64,000 nt of DNA from Bradyrhizobium sp. AZCC 1721 (GTDB lineage Bacteria > Pseudomonadota > Alphaproteobacteria > Rhizobiales > Xanthobacteraceae), in assembly GCF_036924715.1 (NCBI RefSeq), contig NZ_JAZHSB010000001.1, positions 2,657,001 to 2,721,000 of the forward strand, written 5' to 3'. A program made the position numbers and the translations under genes. How positions within the stretch are numbered: the stretch's first letter is position 1; each line of letters begins with the position of its first letter. Under the pieces are notes generated by a model. That model was not told the DNA's origin, made no database searches, and saw nothing but the letters and a program-made list of their open reading frames with translations. Shown in pieces: positions 52,545-61,218 of the stretch.

Positions 52545-52631
52545 TCACGGCTTCACGACGACCTTGATGAAGCCGTCCTTCTCGTGCTCGCAGCAAGCAT
52601 CGCCATTGCTATGCCACGCCGGCGCTTTCAT
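52545..52631 (-). CDS. Possible 28-residue peptide upstream of the DUF72 gene
   Basis: ATG at 52631, ribosome site GGAG about 9 bp upstream, product MKAPAWHSNGDACCEHEKDG followed by FIKVVVKP. It stops 4 bp before the DUF72 start, so it could be a translationally coupled leader. Two adjacent Cys and two His suggest metal contact. Very short, so chance cannot be ruled out. Confidence 0.4.
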   Translation of the reverse strand: MKAPAWHSNGDACCEHEKDGFIKVVVKP

Positions 52632-52742
52632 TCCAAAGCTCTCCGTATCAGTTGATGATGAGAATGATCGGCGATGCCGAGTTGTTCCGGCATCGGCTCA
52701 GGGTGAGGAATGGGACATGCGACAACGCGACCTGAGTGAGCA

Positions 52743-53063
52743 TCAGGCGTGGTCCGGAGCCTCTTCGAGGTCGTCCAGTTCCACGAGAAAGGCCAGCAGC
52801 AGGTCTTCCTGCGGCTGCGCGGCATCCCGTGCGGCTTCCCGGTACAGGGCAATTTCGTTCTCGGTCGAGCGTCGGGCCCGGAGCCGCGCCTTGCCATCCC
52901 AGAGAGGTGCACCGTTCGAGGTCAAGCCGGCGATATCCTGACGCAGCCAATGCTCGTGACAAAGCTGCTGAGATTCCCGCAAGTTCTTGGCTTCGAAAGC
53001 GAGGGTGGGTCTTCCGCCAATGTCCAGGGTAAAAATCGCGGGCAGCAACGTCATCCAAGCCAA
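52743..53063 (-). CDS. Hypothetical protein
   Basis: A 106-residue soluble protein: AIFTLDIGGRPTLAFEAKNLRE near the start, ESQQLCHEHWLRQDIAGL in the middle and an acidic C-terminal helix (LLAFLVELDDLEEAPD). No named family recognised. The pattern 'FTLDIGGRPTLAFEAKN' suggests a small beta-start domain common in Bradyrhizobium hypothetical proteins. Alternative ATG at residue 4. Confidence 0.6.
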   Translation of the reverse strand: MAWMTLLPAIFTLDIGGRPTLAFEAKNLRESQQLCHEHWLRQDIAGLTSNGAPLWDGKARLRARRSTENEIALYREAARDAAQPQEDLLLAFLVELDDLEEAPDHA

Positions 53064-53142
53064 GCCATATGTCTGATGAAGGGGCCGCCGAAGGCGACAA
53101 GTGCGCCGGACATTCCGATCCGCATCGCAATTCGCGTCAGGT

Positions 53143-53355
53143 TCATGCCGGCGGCCTGATGTTGTCTGTCAGGCGGTTCAGTTCTTCTGAATCGAGCGGA
53201 TCTGCAACGAACCTGATTTCGGTCGCATTACATTTTGCGCATTCGAAGGTTCGCTTTTCGGAACGGTCGGCACCCATGACAACGTGGGCCAGTTGCATTC
53301 GAGTCAGGCATCTGACGCAATGCGGACATTCGATGGGTAAGAGGGCGGCGAACAT
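53143..53355 (-). CDS. Small zinc-ribbon-like hypothetical protein
   Basis: A 70-residue protein with two pairs of cysteines (CPHCVRC near 10-16 and CAKC near 39-42) separated by about 23 residues, consistent with a zinc ribbon. MFAALLPIECPHC at the N-terminus, ATEIRFVADPLDSEELNRL near the C-terminus. Possibly a DNA- or RNA-contact protein; the family is not recognised. Confidence 0.65.
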   Translation of the reverse strand: MFAALLPIECPHCVRCLTRMQLAHVVMGADRSEKRTFECAKCNATEIRFVADPLDSEELNRLTDNIRPPA

Positions 53356-53445
53356 CTGGCTAACCTCGCTGCAAGATTAACCCGCCGAGGAACTGTCGTC
53401 TGTCGGATCCCTGACATATGCCTTTGCGGCAATGCCGAGCAAAAC

Positions 53446-53462
53446 GCAGGAAAATTTCCTGC
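53446..53462. promoter_or_regulatory. Perfect 17-bp palindrome upstream of the Lys-rich gene
   Basis: GCAGGAAAATTTCCTGC has perfect 8-bp arms around one base, 107 bp upstream of the ATG at 53569. Candidate regulator site; no known consensus assigned. Confidence 0.4.
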
Positions 53463-53568
53463 AGTGCGAAAACGCGGCCGAACCCGCCGCCGGGATCGAA
53501 GCGAGGTGCAAAGGAACCATAGGGAGTATCGCTGATTGATACAGAGCTGTTGCGGGACCTAGCAAGAG

Positions 53569-53778
53569 ATGGCGAAGAAAGCGAAGAAGCGCAAATATTC
53601 AAAGGGCGCGGTAAAGAAGGTAGGCCGCGCCATGAAGAAGCGCAAAGCCGGCACGCTGAAGAGCGGCCGCTCCGGCAAGAAGGTAAAGAGCAGGAAACAG
53701 GCGATCGCAATCGGCTTGTCCGAAGCCCGAAAAAGGGGCGCCAAGGTGCCAAAGAAGCGTTCGAAGAAGAAGTCCTAG
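53569..53778 (+). CDS. Lysine-rich DUF6496-like small protein
   Basis: A 69-residue protein of which more than 40 percent are Lys or Arg: MAKKAKKRKYSKGAVKKVGR then AMKKRKAGTLKSGRSGKKVK. The later part SRKQAIAIGLSEARKRGAKV is a conserved block of DUF6496-type proteins. It resembles histone-H1-like nucleoid proteins; DNA binding is plausible. Start at ATG 53569. Confidence 0.8.
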   Translation: MAKKAKKRKYSKGAVKKVGRAMKKRKAGTLKSGRSGKKVKSRKQAIAIGLSEARKRGAKVPKKRSKKKS

Positions 53779-54057
53779 TCCGATCGGGCCAGATCGGTGG
53801 CCGGATACGCTACCATCCAATCGTCAAGCAGTTCATCCCCGGAATCGTCGAGCGCACGAGGCCGACAGCGCTCGGGATTTCGGGACGGCGAGATTTTTCG
53901 GCTTCGGGGGAACGTTGGCTTTCGTGTCATCGGTCTACGCCGCTCCGTCGGCGTCCCCCCGTCCGCGGGACGACGATTAGAACGGCGAGGGGTTGACCGG
54001 GGTTCCTGTCACCCGCGCAAAATCGACGGGGGACGTCTCTACCGGCTTTTCCGCAGA

Positions 54058-54489
54058 TCAAACCTGCGCATGCTGCCCGCCGGGACGTGAAATTCGGCTC
54101 AACGCCGCACCCGTCCCGTTGCCGCTTTGCACCAGCGCGATGTCGCCCAGCGCAATGATGCCGACGAGCCGCTTGTCGCGATTGAGCACGGGCAGGCGGC
54201 GGACCTGGATGTCACCCATGTTGGCGCACACCTCGTCGAGATCCTGGTCTTCGTAGCAGTACTTGACGTCGGCCGTCATCACGTCGCCGACCCGCGCCTC
54301 CGGGCCTCGGCCCATGCCGATCCCGCGGATCGCGATATCGCGGTCGGAAATCATGCCGACCAGGCGTTCATTGTCCGTTACCGGGAGCAACCCGACACCG
54401 AGCGCCGCCATGGCCTGCGAGGCGTCTCTTAACGTGTCATCGGGAGTGCAGAGTTGAACCTCGGGTGTCATCGCATCGGAAACTTTCAT
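54058..54489 (-). CDS. CBS-domain pair protein
   Basis: A 143-residue protein with two CBS motifs: MKVSDAMTPEVQLCTPDDTL, VGLLPVTDNERLVGMISDRDI (residues 33-53, in pieces), then VGDVMTADVKYCYEDQDLDE and RRLPVLNRDKRLVGIIALGD. Single-pair CBS proteins bind adenine nucleotides and often act as energy sensors. Start at ATG 54489, the usual first Met of CBS proteins. It stands alone; an upstream longer frame from 54564 is unlikely. Confidence 0.9.
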   Translation of the reverse strand: MKVSDAMTPEVQLCTPDDTLRDASQAMAALGVGLLPVTDNERLVGMISDRDIAIRGIGMGRGPEARVGDVMTADVKYCYEDQDLDEVCANMGDIQVRRLPVLNRDKRLVGIIALGDIALVQSGNGTGAALSRISRPGGQHAQV

Positions 54490-54624
54490 GTGAGTCCCTC
54501 CGCTTGCCGGTTCTTCACCCGCTAACAGGCACGTCGGATCGCCGTTCCAGTAGGGCAAATGCAATATTCCGACACTGGTGGAGAGACCTCAGACAAGCCC
54601 GAAGTCTCTCCTCGATTGTCCTAC

Positions 54625-54957
54625 CTACCAGCGGTTGCTGTCCACGCCGACGCCCACGCTTACGCCAGGTGCCCGGAAACCAACGCCGGCTCGCGGCCCG
54701 TCGTCCCAATCGCGATCGCGATAATATCGACGCTCGATATATCTTTCGCGCGGTGCATAGGCGTATGAATCGCGGACGATGACGCGGCTGCCGCCGCGAG
54801 TGCGATAACAGCGCCCGTCTTCGTCACAGACCATGCGGACCTGCTGTATCAGGTCGGAGTTTTTGTATTCGCTGTCGGTGTAGATGTCGGAGGCATTTGC
54901 GCTGCCTGTCAGGAGCAGACCCGTGCCGGCCAGCAGGCCGATTGCGATTTTCCTCAT
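54625..54957 (-). CDS. Secreted hypothetical protein
   Basis: A 110-residue protein with a signal peptide (MRKIAIGLLAGTGLLLTGSA, cleavage near residue 22). The mature part has one Cys pair (VCDEDGRCYRTRGGSRV), a Tyr/Arg-rich stretch (YAYAPRERYIERRYYRDRDW) and a Gly/Val-rich end (VGVGVDSN). It lies outside the cytoplasm; no family recognised. Start at 54957, where the signal peptide begins; a longer frame to 55140 was rejected. Confidence 0.7.
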   Translation of the reverse strand: MRKIAIGLLAGTGLLLTGSANASDIYTDSEYKNSDLIQQVRMVCDEDGRCYRTRGGSRVIVRDSYAYAPRERYIERRYYRDRDWDDGPRAGVGFRAPGVSVGVGVDSNRW

Positions 54958-55100
54958 TAAAGTTCCTCTCGTTCGAATGCTGCCCGCGGGCACAAAGCCT
55001 CGTAACCGCTTTGGTTCCGGGACTAAGTCGATGGAGGAGAAAGTTCCTGTAGAGGCAACCAGCCAGAAATTCATGCGTTGGGCCACATGGAGCACCGAAT

Positions 55101-55556
55101 ATGACCTCTGAAGCGAAACCCCGCATTTCTCACAACGCACTTGTTCTCATCGGCGATGGCCAAAAGGCCCTCTTTCTCCGCAACAAAGGCACCCCGCAGC
55201 AACTCAATTTGGAGGTCGAGCACGTGCTTGAGCAGGAAAATCCGGCGACGCGCGAACAGGGAACCGATCGCCCCGGGCGGTCCGTCCAGAGCATCGGCGC
55301 AGCCCGAAGCGCAATGGAGCAAGCCGACTGGCATTATATCGCTGAAGAGCGGTTCGCTGGCACCATTGCCGACGCGCTCTATCGGCTTGCCCACGGCAAT
55401 CGTTTCGAAAAATTGGTTGTGGTCGCACCGGCGAAAGTTCTGGGCAACCTTCGACAGGCCTTTCATGCCGAAGTGACAGAGCGGATCGTAGGCGAGATTC
55501 CGAAGCAGTTAACTTCCCACCCGATACCCGATATCGAAAGGCTGATGGCGGCTTAG
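55101..55556 (+). CDS. Host attachment family protein (AtsE-like)
   Basis: A 151-residue protein with ALVLIGDGQKALFLRNKGTPQQ at the N-terminus, GTDRPGRSVQSIGAARSAMEQAD near 55-75, and a C-terminal EKLVVVAPAKVLGNLRQ with ITEQ-type segment. This is the pattern of the 'host attachment protein' family (AtsE in Agrobacterium attachment genes; also related to eRF1-like baeRF12 domains). Its activity is unknown. No ribosome site is clear, but the GAAGCGAAACC context before the codon is typical. Confidence 0.85.
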   Translation: MTSEAKPRISHNALVLIGDGQKALFLRNKGTPQQLNLEVEHVLEQENPATREQGTDRPGRSVQSIGAARSAMEQADWHYIAEERFAGTIADALYRLAHGNRFEKLVVVAPAKVLGNLRQAFHAEVTERIVGEIPKQLTSHPIPDIERLMAA

Positions 55557-55566
55557 CTCTCGCATG

Positions 55567-55688
55567 TCCCGGACGCGGCGCAGCGCTTAGCGCTGCACCG
55601 CAGAGCCGGGACCCACCGCCGCAGCGTGTGGACCCCGGATCAGCAGCGCACCACGCCGCTACCGCGGCGCGCTGCGCAGCATCCGGGG
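55567..55688. repeat. Pair of REP-like inverted repeats between host-attachment and galactarate genes
   Basis: First unit 55567-55612: CCCGGACGCGGCGCAGCGC...GCGCTGCACCGCAGAGCCGGG, a GC-rich stem-loop. Second unit 55633-55688: imperfect arms CCCCGGATCAGCAGCGC and GCGCTGCGCAGCATCCGGGG. Both lie in the convergent gap between 55556 and 55719 and could act as bidirectional transcription stop or RNA-stabilising structures. Confidence 0.65.
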
Positions 55689-55718
55689 AACGCTGGCCAC
55701 CGACGGTTCAGTTTTGAC

Positions 55719-57254
55719 TCAGGTCACCGGACCGGGATTGAACAGCGCGAGCGCGTTGGTCAGCTTCCAGTGCTCGGCCCAGGTCTCGCGGCCGCTCGCC
55801 ACGTCGAGGATCAGGCGGAATATCTCCCAGCCGACGTCCTCGATCGTCGCATCGCCGGTTGCAATGCTGCCGGCGTCGACGTCGATCAAGTCGTGCCAGC
55901 GTTGCTTCAACTCGCTGCGGGTCGAGATCTTGATGACCGGCACGGCGGCAAGTCCATAGGGCGTGCCGCGGCCGGTGGTGAAGACATGCAGCGTCATGCC
56001 GGAGGCCAATTGCAACGTACCGCAGACAAAATCGCTTGCCGGAGTCGCGGCAAAAATCAGCCCCTTTTGGCTAACACGCTCGCCCGGCGCCAGCACGCCC
56101 GCGATCGGGCCGGTGCCGGACTTGATCACCGAGCCCATCGCCTTCTCGACGATGTTGGAGAGGCCTCCCTTCTTGTTGCCCGGCGTGGTGTTGGCGCTGC
56201 GATCGGCTTCGCCGCCGGCGAGATAGCGGTCATACCAGGCCATCTCGCGCACCAGTGCGTCGGCAACGTCCTGGGTCGCTGCGCGCGGCGTCAAGAGATG
56301 GATCGCGTCGCGCACCTCCGTCACTTCGGAGAACATCACGGTGGCGCCGGCGCGCACCAGCAGATCCGCAGCAAAACCCAGCGCAGGATTGGCAGTGACA
56401 CCCGAGAACGCATCGCTGCCGCCGCATTGCATGCCGACAACCAGCGCCGAGGCCGGGCAGGTTTCACGGCGGCGCCGGTTCAAAATCTTGAGGCGCGCAT
56501 CGGCCATCTGCACGATGTCCTCGACAATCTCGCCAAAGCCGGTGAGGCCTTCGTCCTGCATGCGTATGATTTCGTCATCGGCGCTCATCCCCTCGGGCAG
56601 CAGCAGTTCGGGCTGCAGCTTCTCGCAGCCGAGGCCAACGATCATCACCTCACCGCCGAAATTGGGATTGCGCGCCAGGTTCTGCAGCGTGCGGATCGGT
56701 ACGGCGGCGCCCGGTGCGTTGATCGCAACGCCGCAGCCATAGGCATGCGTGACCGTAACGACGTCGTCGACGTTGGGATATTTCGGCAATAGCTCCTTGC
56801 GAATCCGCTCTAGTGCGAATTCGACCGTGCCGGCGACGCATTGCACGCTGGTCGAGATCGCGAGGATGTTGCGGGTGCCGACCGAACCGTCGGCATTGCG
56901 ATAGCCTTCGAACGTGTAGCCTTCCAGCGGCGGCAGCCGGATCGCGCCGCCGTTCGGCCTTGGCAGATTATCGAACGAGGGCGCGTCGGGCATTTGCACC
57001 AGCGATTCCCTGACCCAGCTCCCCTTAGCGATCGGCGCTGCGGCATGACCGATGATCTCGCCGTAGCGGCGAATGGCTTCGCCTTCTCCGATATCGGCGA
57101 GGGCAACCTTGTGGCCTTGCGGGATCTGTTCGATCAGCCGCAAACCGCACGAGAACTCAGCGCCCGGCTGCAGACCTCCGCGGTTCGCGACGATCGCGAC
57201 GTTATCGTCCGCGTGCATGCGGATGTAGAGCGGTTTCGCGGTGACGGGCTGCAT
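55719..57254 (-). CDS. garD: Galactarate dehydratase
   Basis: A 511-residue enzyme that dehydrates galactarate (mucate) to 5-keto-4-deoxyglucarate. By eye it tracks E. coli GarD over its length: IPQGHKVAL near residue 45, [21 protein letters not shown] near 109, [13 protein letters not shown] near 168, [20 protein letters not shown] near 270, [18 protein letters not shown] near 429, and a C-terminus ending [11 protein letters not shown]. UxaA (altronate dehydratase) is the nearest alternative, but the match to GarD is better. It is divergent from the sugar ABC importer, sharing a 313-bp promoter region. Confidence 0.95.
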   Translation of the reverse strand: MQPVTAKPLYIRMHADDNVAIVANRGGLQPGAEFSCGLRLIEQIPQGHKVALADIGEGEAIRRYGEIIGHAAAPIAKGSWVRESLVQMPDAPSFDNLPRPNGGAIRLPPLEGYTFEGYRNADGSVGTRNILAISTSVQCVAGTVEFALERIRKELLPKYPNVDDVVTVTHAYGCGVAINAPGAAVPIRTLQNLARNPNFGGEVMIVGLGCEKLQPELLLPEGMSADDEIIRMQDEGLTGFGEIVEDIVQMADARLKILNRRRRETCPASALVVGMQCGGSDAFSGVTANPALGFAADLLVRAGATVMFSEVTEVRDAIHLLTPRAATQDVADALVREMAWYDRYLAGGEADRSANTTPGNKKGGLSNIVEKAMGSVIKSGTGPIAGVLAPGERVSQKGLIFAATPASDFVCGTLQLASGMTLHVFTTGRGTPYGLAAVPVIKISTRSELKQRWHDLIDVDAGSIATGDATIEDVGWEIFRLILDVASGRETWAEHWKLTNALALFNPGPVT

Positions 57255-57433
57255 ATCGAATCCTTGTTCGCGGGCGGTATCAGAACAACGCGTAGCTGCG
57301 CTGTGTCAGTGAGGCAATCAAGGTCAAACCTCGCGCGTGATCAAGCAGCCCCGGGCAAGGCGCCGGGCGATGAGGGCGCTGGCCTTCTGTGGGAGCAAAT
57401 GCTCGGCTGACGCGGGCTCGGTTTGGAACCAAA

Positions 57434-57452
57434 TAGTCAAATAATATGACTA
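57434..57452. promoter_or_regulatory. Candidate operator in the garD/ytfQ divergent promoter
   Basis: TAGTCA-AATAATA-TGACTA is a 19-bp inverted repeat; its right half continues into a second perfect palindrome TGACTAGTCA (57447-57456). It is 115 bp from the binding-protein ATG. The FadR-type regulator at 62195-62974, in the same operon, is the likely binder. The rest of the 313-bp gap (57255-57567) has nothing else I can name. Confidence 0.55.
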
Positions 57453-57567
57453 GTCAGGGCTAATCTTCCGTGAAATATTCCCCAGCGCTGCCGCCAATGG
57501 ACAGCGCTAGAGGTGCTTTGATACCGATTTCGGTGATGCGAGGCACCCTGACAACATTTTTGGGAGA

Positions 57568-58542
57568 ATGCGCCTCATGACCTCCAAAGCCCTCCTTGCG
57601 GCCACCGCCCTGGTCGCCATCACCCTCTCGCTGCCGGCAACCGCCGCTGAATTGACCGTCGGCTTCTCCCAGATCGGATCCGAATCCGGCTGGCGGGCGG
57701 CGGAGACCTCGGTCTCCAAATCCGAGGCCGCCAAGCGCAAGGTCACGCTCAAGATCGCCGACGCCCAGCAGAAGCAGGAGAACCAGATCAAGGCGATCCG
57801 TTCCTTCATCGCCCAGGGCGTCGACGCGATCTTCCTCGCGCCGGTCGTGTCGAGTGGATGGGATGCGGTGTTAAAGGAGGCCAAGGAAGCCAAGATTCCG
57901 GTCGTGCTGCTCGACCGTGACATCGATCCGTCGGGCAAGGAGCTGTATCTCACCGCCGTCACCTCGGACAGCGTGCATGAAGGTGCGGTCGCCGGCGAAT
58001 GGCTGGCGAAGACGGTAGCCGGAAAAGCATGCAACGTCGTCGAGCTGCAGGGCACGGTCGGCGCGAGCGTCGCGACCAACCGCAAGAAGGGTTTTGACAG
58101 CGTCGTCGCCAAGAACGCCAACCTCAAGGTGGTGCGCAGCCAGACCGGCGACTTCACCCGCGCCAAGGGCAAGGAGGTGATGGAAAGCTTCATCAAGGCC
58201 GAGGGCGGCGGCAAGAATATCTGCGCGGTCTATGCCCATAACGACGACATGATGGTCGGCGCGATCCAGGCGATGAAGGAAGCCGGCCTCAAGCCGGGTA
58301 AGGACATCCTGACGGTGTCGATCGATGCGGTGCCTGATATCTTCAAGGCCATCGCGGCCGGCGAGGCCAACGCCACCGTGGAGCTGACGCCAAACATGGC
58401 GGGGCCGGCACTGGACGCCATCATGGCCTACAAGGGGAAGGGAACGGTGCCGCCGCAGTGGATCCAGACGGAATCGAAGCTCTACACGGCGGCCGACGAT
58501 CCACAGAAGATTTACGACAGCAAGAAAGGCCTCGGCTACTGA
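57568..58542 (+). CDS. ytfQ: Sugar ABC transporter substrate-binding protein (YtfQ-like)
   Basis: A 324-residue periplasmic protein with a signal peptide (MRLMTSKALLAATALVAITL, cleavage near AAA). Family features: LTVGFSQIGSESGWRAAETSV, RSFIAQGVDAIFLAPVVSSGWDAVLKEA (residues 77-104 in pieces), VVLLDRDIDPSGKE, VYAHNDDMMVGAIQAMK. This is very like E. coli YtfQ, a galactofuranose-binding protein. Sugar: galactofuranose, galactose or arabinose, to judge from the downstream 1-dehydrogenase. First gene of a seven-gene run. Confidence 0.92.
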   Translation: MRLMTSKALLAATALVAITLSLPATAAELTVGFSQIGSESGWRAAETSVSKSEAAKRKVTLKIADAQQKQENQIKAIRSFIAQGVDAIFLAPVVSSGWDAVLKEAKEAKIPVVLLDRDIDPSGKELYLTAVTSDSVHEGAVAGEWLAKTVAGKACNVVELQGTVGASVATNRKKGFDSVVAKNANLKVVRSQTGDFTRAKGKEVMESFIKAEGGGKNICAVYAHNDDMMVGAIQAMKEAGLKPGKDILTVSIDAVPDIFKAIAAGEANATVELTPNMAGPALDAIMAYKGKGTVPPQWIQTESKLYTAADDPQKIYDSKKGLGY

Positions 58543-58556
58543 TCGGCCGACGCTAT

Positions 58557-58592
58557 GCCGCCGGGTCCCAAGCCAGCCCCGGTCCCGGCGGC
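58557..58592 (+). other. Hairpin between the binding-protein and ATPase genes
   Basis: GCCGCCGGG...CCCGGCGGC, a 9-bp stem with an 18-base loop. No U-tract follows. Such intra-operon hairpins commonly raise the binding protein to ATPase ratio by protecting the upstream mRNA. Confidence 0.55.
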
Positions 58593-58678
58593 AAAAGCCT
58601 TCTCGACGAACCCGCCTCATGAGGCGCACATGCCAGGCGTTCGCGGTCGACGCGAACGTCGGTGGGAGTAATGCCGGC

Positions 58679-60223
58679 ATGAATGCAGTTTCCGACCCGA
58701 GCCCGGCTCTGCTGGAAGTGCGGGGCCTGAGCAAGAGTTTTGGCACGCTGCGGGCTCTGCAGGAGGTGGATTTCACCTTGCAGGCCGGTGAAATCCACGC
58801 GCTGCTCGGCGAGAACGGGGCAGGCAAGTCGACGCTGATCAAGGCGGTGACCGGTGTCTTCCCGCGCGATGCCGGCATTGTCAGGCTCAGTGGCACCGAG
58901 GTTGCGCTGCGCTCGGCCAAGGCAGCGGTCGATGCGGGGATTGCGACCGTCTATCAGGAGGTCAATCTGCTCCTGAACCTGTCGGTGGCGCAAAACCTCT
59001 ATCTCGGCAGGCAGCCGACGCGGTTCGGTTTGGTGCGCGAGGCCGAGATGCGCCGGAACGCCACAGCGCTGCTGGCCGAGTTCGATCTGCATATCGACGT
59101 CGCCGAGCCGCTCGGAACTTATTCGGTCGCGGTGCAGCACATCGCCGCGATCGCCCGCGCCGTCGACCAGTCGGCGCGCGTGCTGATCCTCGACGAGCCG
59201 ACCGCGAGCCTCGATCGCCACGAAGTCGAGATCCTGTTCGCGGTGATGCGCAAGCTGGCCACGCGCGGGATCGGCGTCGTCTTCGTCACGCATTTTCTCG
59301 ATCAGGTCTATGAGATCTGCGACCGCATCACGGTCCTGCGCAATGGTCGGCTGATCGGCGAGCGGAGGACTGCCGAACTGCCGCGGATCGAGTTGATCCG
59401 CATGATGCTCGGCCGCGAACTCGCCGAGACGACGAGTGAGCGCGCGGCAGCGCAGGTGCGGCAGGCGGGGGAGCTCTGCGCGCGCTTCGAGGGGTACGGC
59501 AAGGCCGGCTATGTTGCGCCGTTCGATCTCGCGCTTCGCCGCGGCGAGGTGGTTGGCCTGGCCGGCCTGCTCGGATCGGGGCGCACCGAAACCGCGCGGC
59601 TGGTGTTTGGCGCCGAGCGCGCCGATAGCGGCAGCGCCACAGTCGACGGCAAGCCGGTCCGGCTGCAATCGCCGCGCGATGCGGTTGCCCATGGCTTCGG
59701 CTATTGCCCCGAAGAGCGCAAGACCGAGGGCATCATTGCTGACCTGACCGTGCGCGAAAACATCGTGCTGGCGCTGCAGGCCAAGCGCGGCCTCGCAAAA
59801 CCGCTGTCTCGTTCCGAACAGGACGAGATCGCGATGCGGTTCATCCGCCTGCTCGACATTCGCCCGCCGGAGCCGGAGCGGCCGATCGGGCTATTGTCGG
59901 GCGGCAACCAGCAGAAGGTGCTGCTCGCCCGCTGGCTCGCCACGGCGCCGCGCGTTCTGGTGCTGGACGAGCCGACCCGCGGCATCGATGTCGGTGCGCA
60001 TGCCGAGATCATCCGCCTGATCCGCGAACTGTGCGACGACGGCCTGGCGCTCCTGGTGATTTCTTCCGAGCTCGACGAGATCGTGACCTATTCCGACCGG
60101 GTGATCGTGCTGCGCGATCGAGCCCATGTCGACGAGCTGGAAGGGGAAGCCATCGACATCTCCAATATTCTGGCGGCGATTGCCGCTAGCAGCACCATTG
60201 GCGCGGAAGCCGGGCAAGCATGA
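58679..60223 (+). CDS. ytfR: Sugar ABC transporter ATP-binding protein (double ABC domain, YtfR-like)
   Basis: A 514-residue ATPase with two ABC domains. Domain 1 (about 10-235): GENGAGKSTLIKAVTG, YSVAVQHIAAIARAV instead of a canonical LSGGQ-type signature, LILDEPTASLDRHE. Domain 2 (about 260-500): the weak Walker A GLLGSGRTE, LSGGNQQKVLLARWL, VLDEPTRGIDVGAHAE. This fits the sugar-import subfamily, in which the second site is degenerate. Start chosen at ATG 58679; upstream in-frame ATG 58619 lacks a ribosome site. Overlaps the permease gene by 4 bp. Confidence 0.93.
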   Translation: MNAVSDPSPALLEVRGLSKSFGTLRALQEVDFTLQAGEIHALLGENGAGKSTLIKAVTGVFPRDAGIVRLSGTEVALRSAKAAVDAGIATVYQEVNLLLNLSVAQNLYLGRQPTRFGLVREAEMRRNATALLAEFDLHIDVAEPLGTYSVAVQHIAAIARAVDQSARVLILDEPTASLDRHEVEILFAVMRKLATRGIGVVFVTHFLDQVYEICDRITVLRNGRLIGERRTAELPRIELIRMMLGRELAETTSERAAAQVRQAGELCARFEGYGKAGYVAPFDLALRRGEVVGLAGLLGSGRTETARLVFGAERADSGSATVDGKPVRLQSPRDAVAHGFGYCPEERKTEGIIADLTVRENIVLALQAKRGLAKPLSRSEQDEIAMRFIRLLDIRPPEPERPIGLLSGGNQQKVLLARWLATAPRVLVLDEPTRGIDVGAHAEIIRLIRELCDDGLALLVISSELDEIVTYSDRVIVLRDRAHVDELEGEAIDISNILAAIAASSTIGAEAGQA

Positions 60224-61218
60224 TGCCAACCATGATGCAAAGACTGCTGCAAAGCCGTGGCCTCGCTCAGATTGTCGCCTTGCTGGTGATCCTTGCGATC
60301 GACCGCGCGGTCTCGCCGCAATTCTTCGATCTGCGGATGCAGGACGGACGGCTGTTCGGCAGCCTGATCGACGTCTTGAACCGCGGCGCGCCGGTCGCGC
60401 TGCTTGCGCTGGGCATGGTGCTGGTCATCGCCACGCGCGGTATCGATCTGTCGGTGGGGGCGGTCATGGCGATTGCCGGCGCCATTGCCGCGAGCCTGGC
60501 CGATGCCTACGGCCTGCCGCTGGCGCTTGCCGCCGCGCTCGGCGCCGGGTTGCTGTGCGGGTTGTGGAATGGCTTCCTTGTTGCGATGCTCGGCATCCAG
60601 CCGATCGTCGCCACGCTGATCCTGATGGTGGCGGGCCGCGGTGTCGCGCAACTCATCACCGAAGGCCGGATTGTCACTTTCACCGCGCCGGACCTGGTCT
60701 GGCTCGGCAACGGCGCCGTGCTCGGCGTGCCGACGCCGGTCGTGGTCGTCCTCGGTATGCTGGTTGTCACAGGCGCGGTGGTCCGCGGCTCGGCGCTTGG
60801 CCTGTTGATCGAGGCGACCGGCGGCAATGCAAGGGCGAGTGAACTGGCGGGGATCGGCACCCGCGCCATGATCCTCGCGGTCTATGTCTGGTGCGGCCTG
60901 TGCGCGGCGCTTGCCGGCGTTATCGCCGCCGCCGACATCATGGGCGCGGACGCCAACAATGCCGGGCTCTGGCTCGAGCTCGACGCCATTCTGGCCGTCG
61001 TGATCGGCGGCACGTCGCTGTTCGGCGGACGCTTTAGCCTCGTGCTGGCGATGGTCGGCGCACTAATCATTCAGGCCATGAACACCGGCATTTTGCTGTC
61101 GGGCTATCCGCCGGAGTTCAATCTCCTCGTGAAAGCGGCCGTCGTGTTGATCGTCCTGCTGCTGCAGTCGCCGCGCTTCGCCAGTGCCGGGGCCGTGCTG
61201 GGGAGGGCGCGACAATGA
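60220..61218 (+). CDS. ytfT: Sugar ABC transporter permease (YtfT-like)
   Basis: A 332-residue permease. It has about 10 hydrophobic segments. LALGMVLVIATRGIDLSVGAVMAIAGAI near 62-90 is the ribose/galactofuranose permease signature, and LDAILAVVIGGTSLFGGRFSL near 255 is the EAA-like loop. It pairs with the next permease. The ATG overlaps the ATPase stop by 4 bp. Confidence 0.93.
   Translation: MMPTMMQRLLQSRGLAQIVALLVILAIDRAVSPQFFDLRMQDGRLFGSLIDVLNRGAPVALLALGMVLVIATRGIDLSVGAVMAIAGAIAASLADAYGLPLALAAALGAGLLCGLWNGFLVAMLGIQPIVATLILMVAGRGVAQLITEGRIVTFTAPDLVWLGNGAVLGVPTPVVVVLGMLVVTGAVVRGSALGLLIEATGGNARASELAGIGTRAMILAVYVWCGLCAALAGVIAAADIMGADANNAGLWLELDAILAVVIGGTSLFGGRFSLVLAMVGALIIQAMNTGILLSGYPPEFNLLVKAAVVLIVLLLQSPRFASAGAVLGRARQ

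Noticed and set aside
53377..53565. 62-codon minus-strand frame beside the Lys-rich gene
   Set aside because: No ribosome site, covers the palindrome at 53446-53462 and has no recognisable family.
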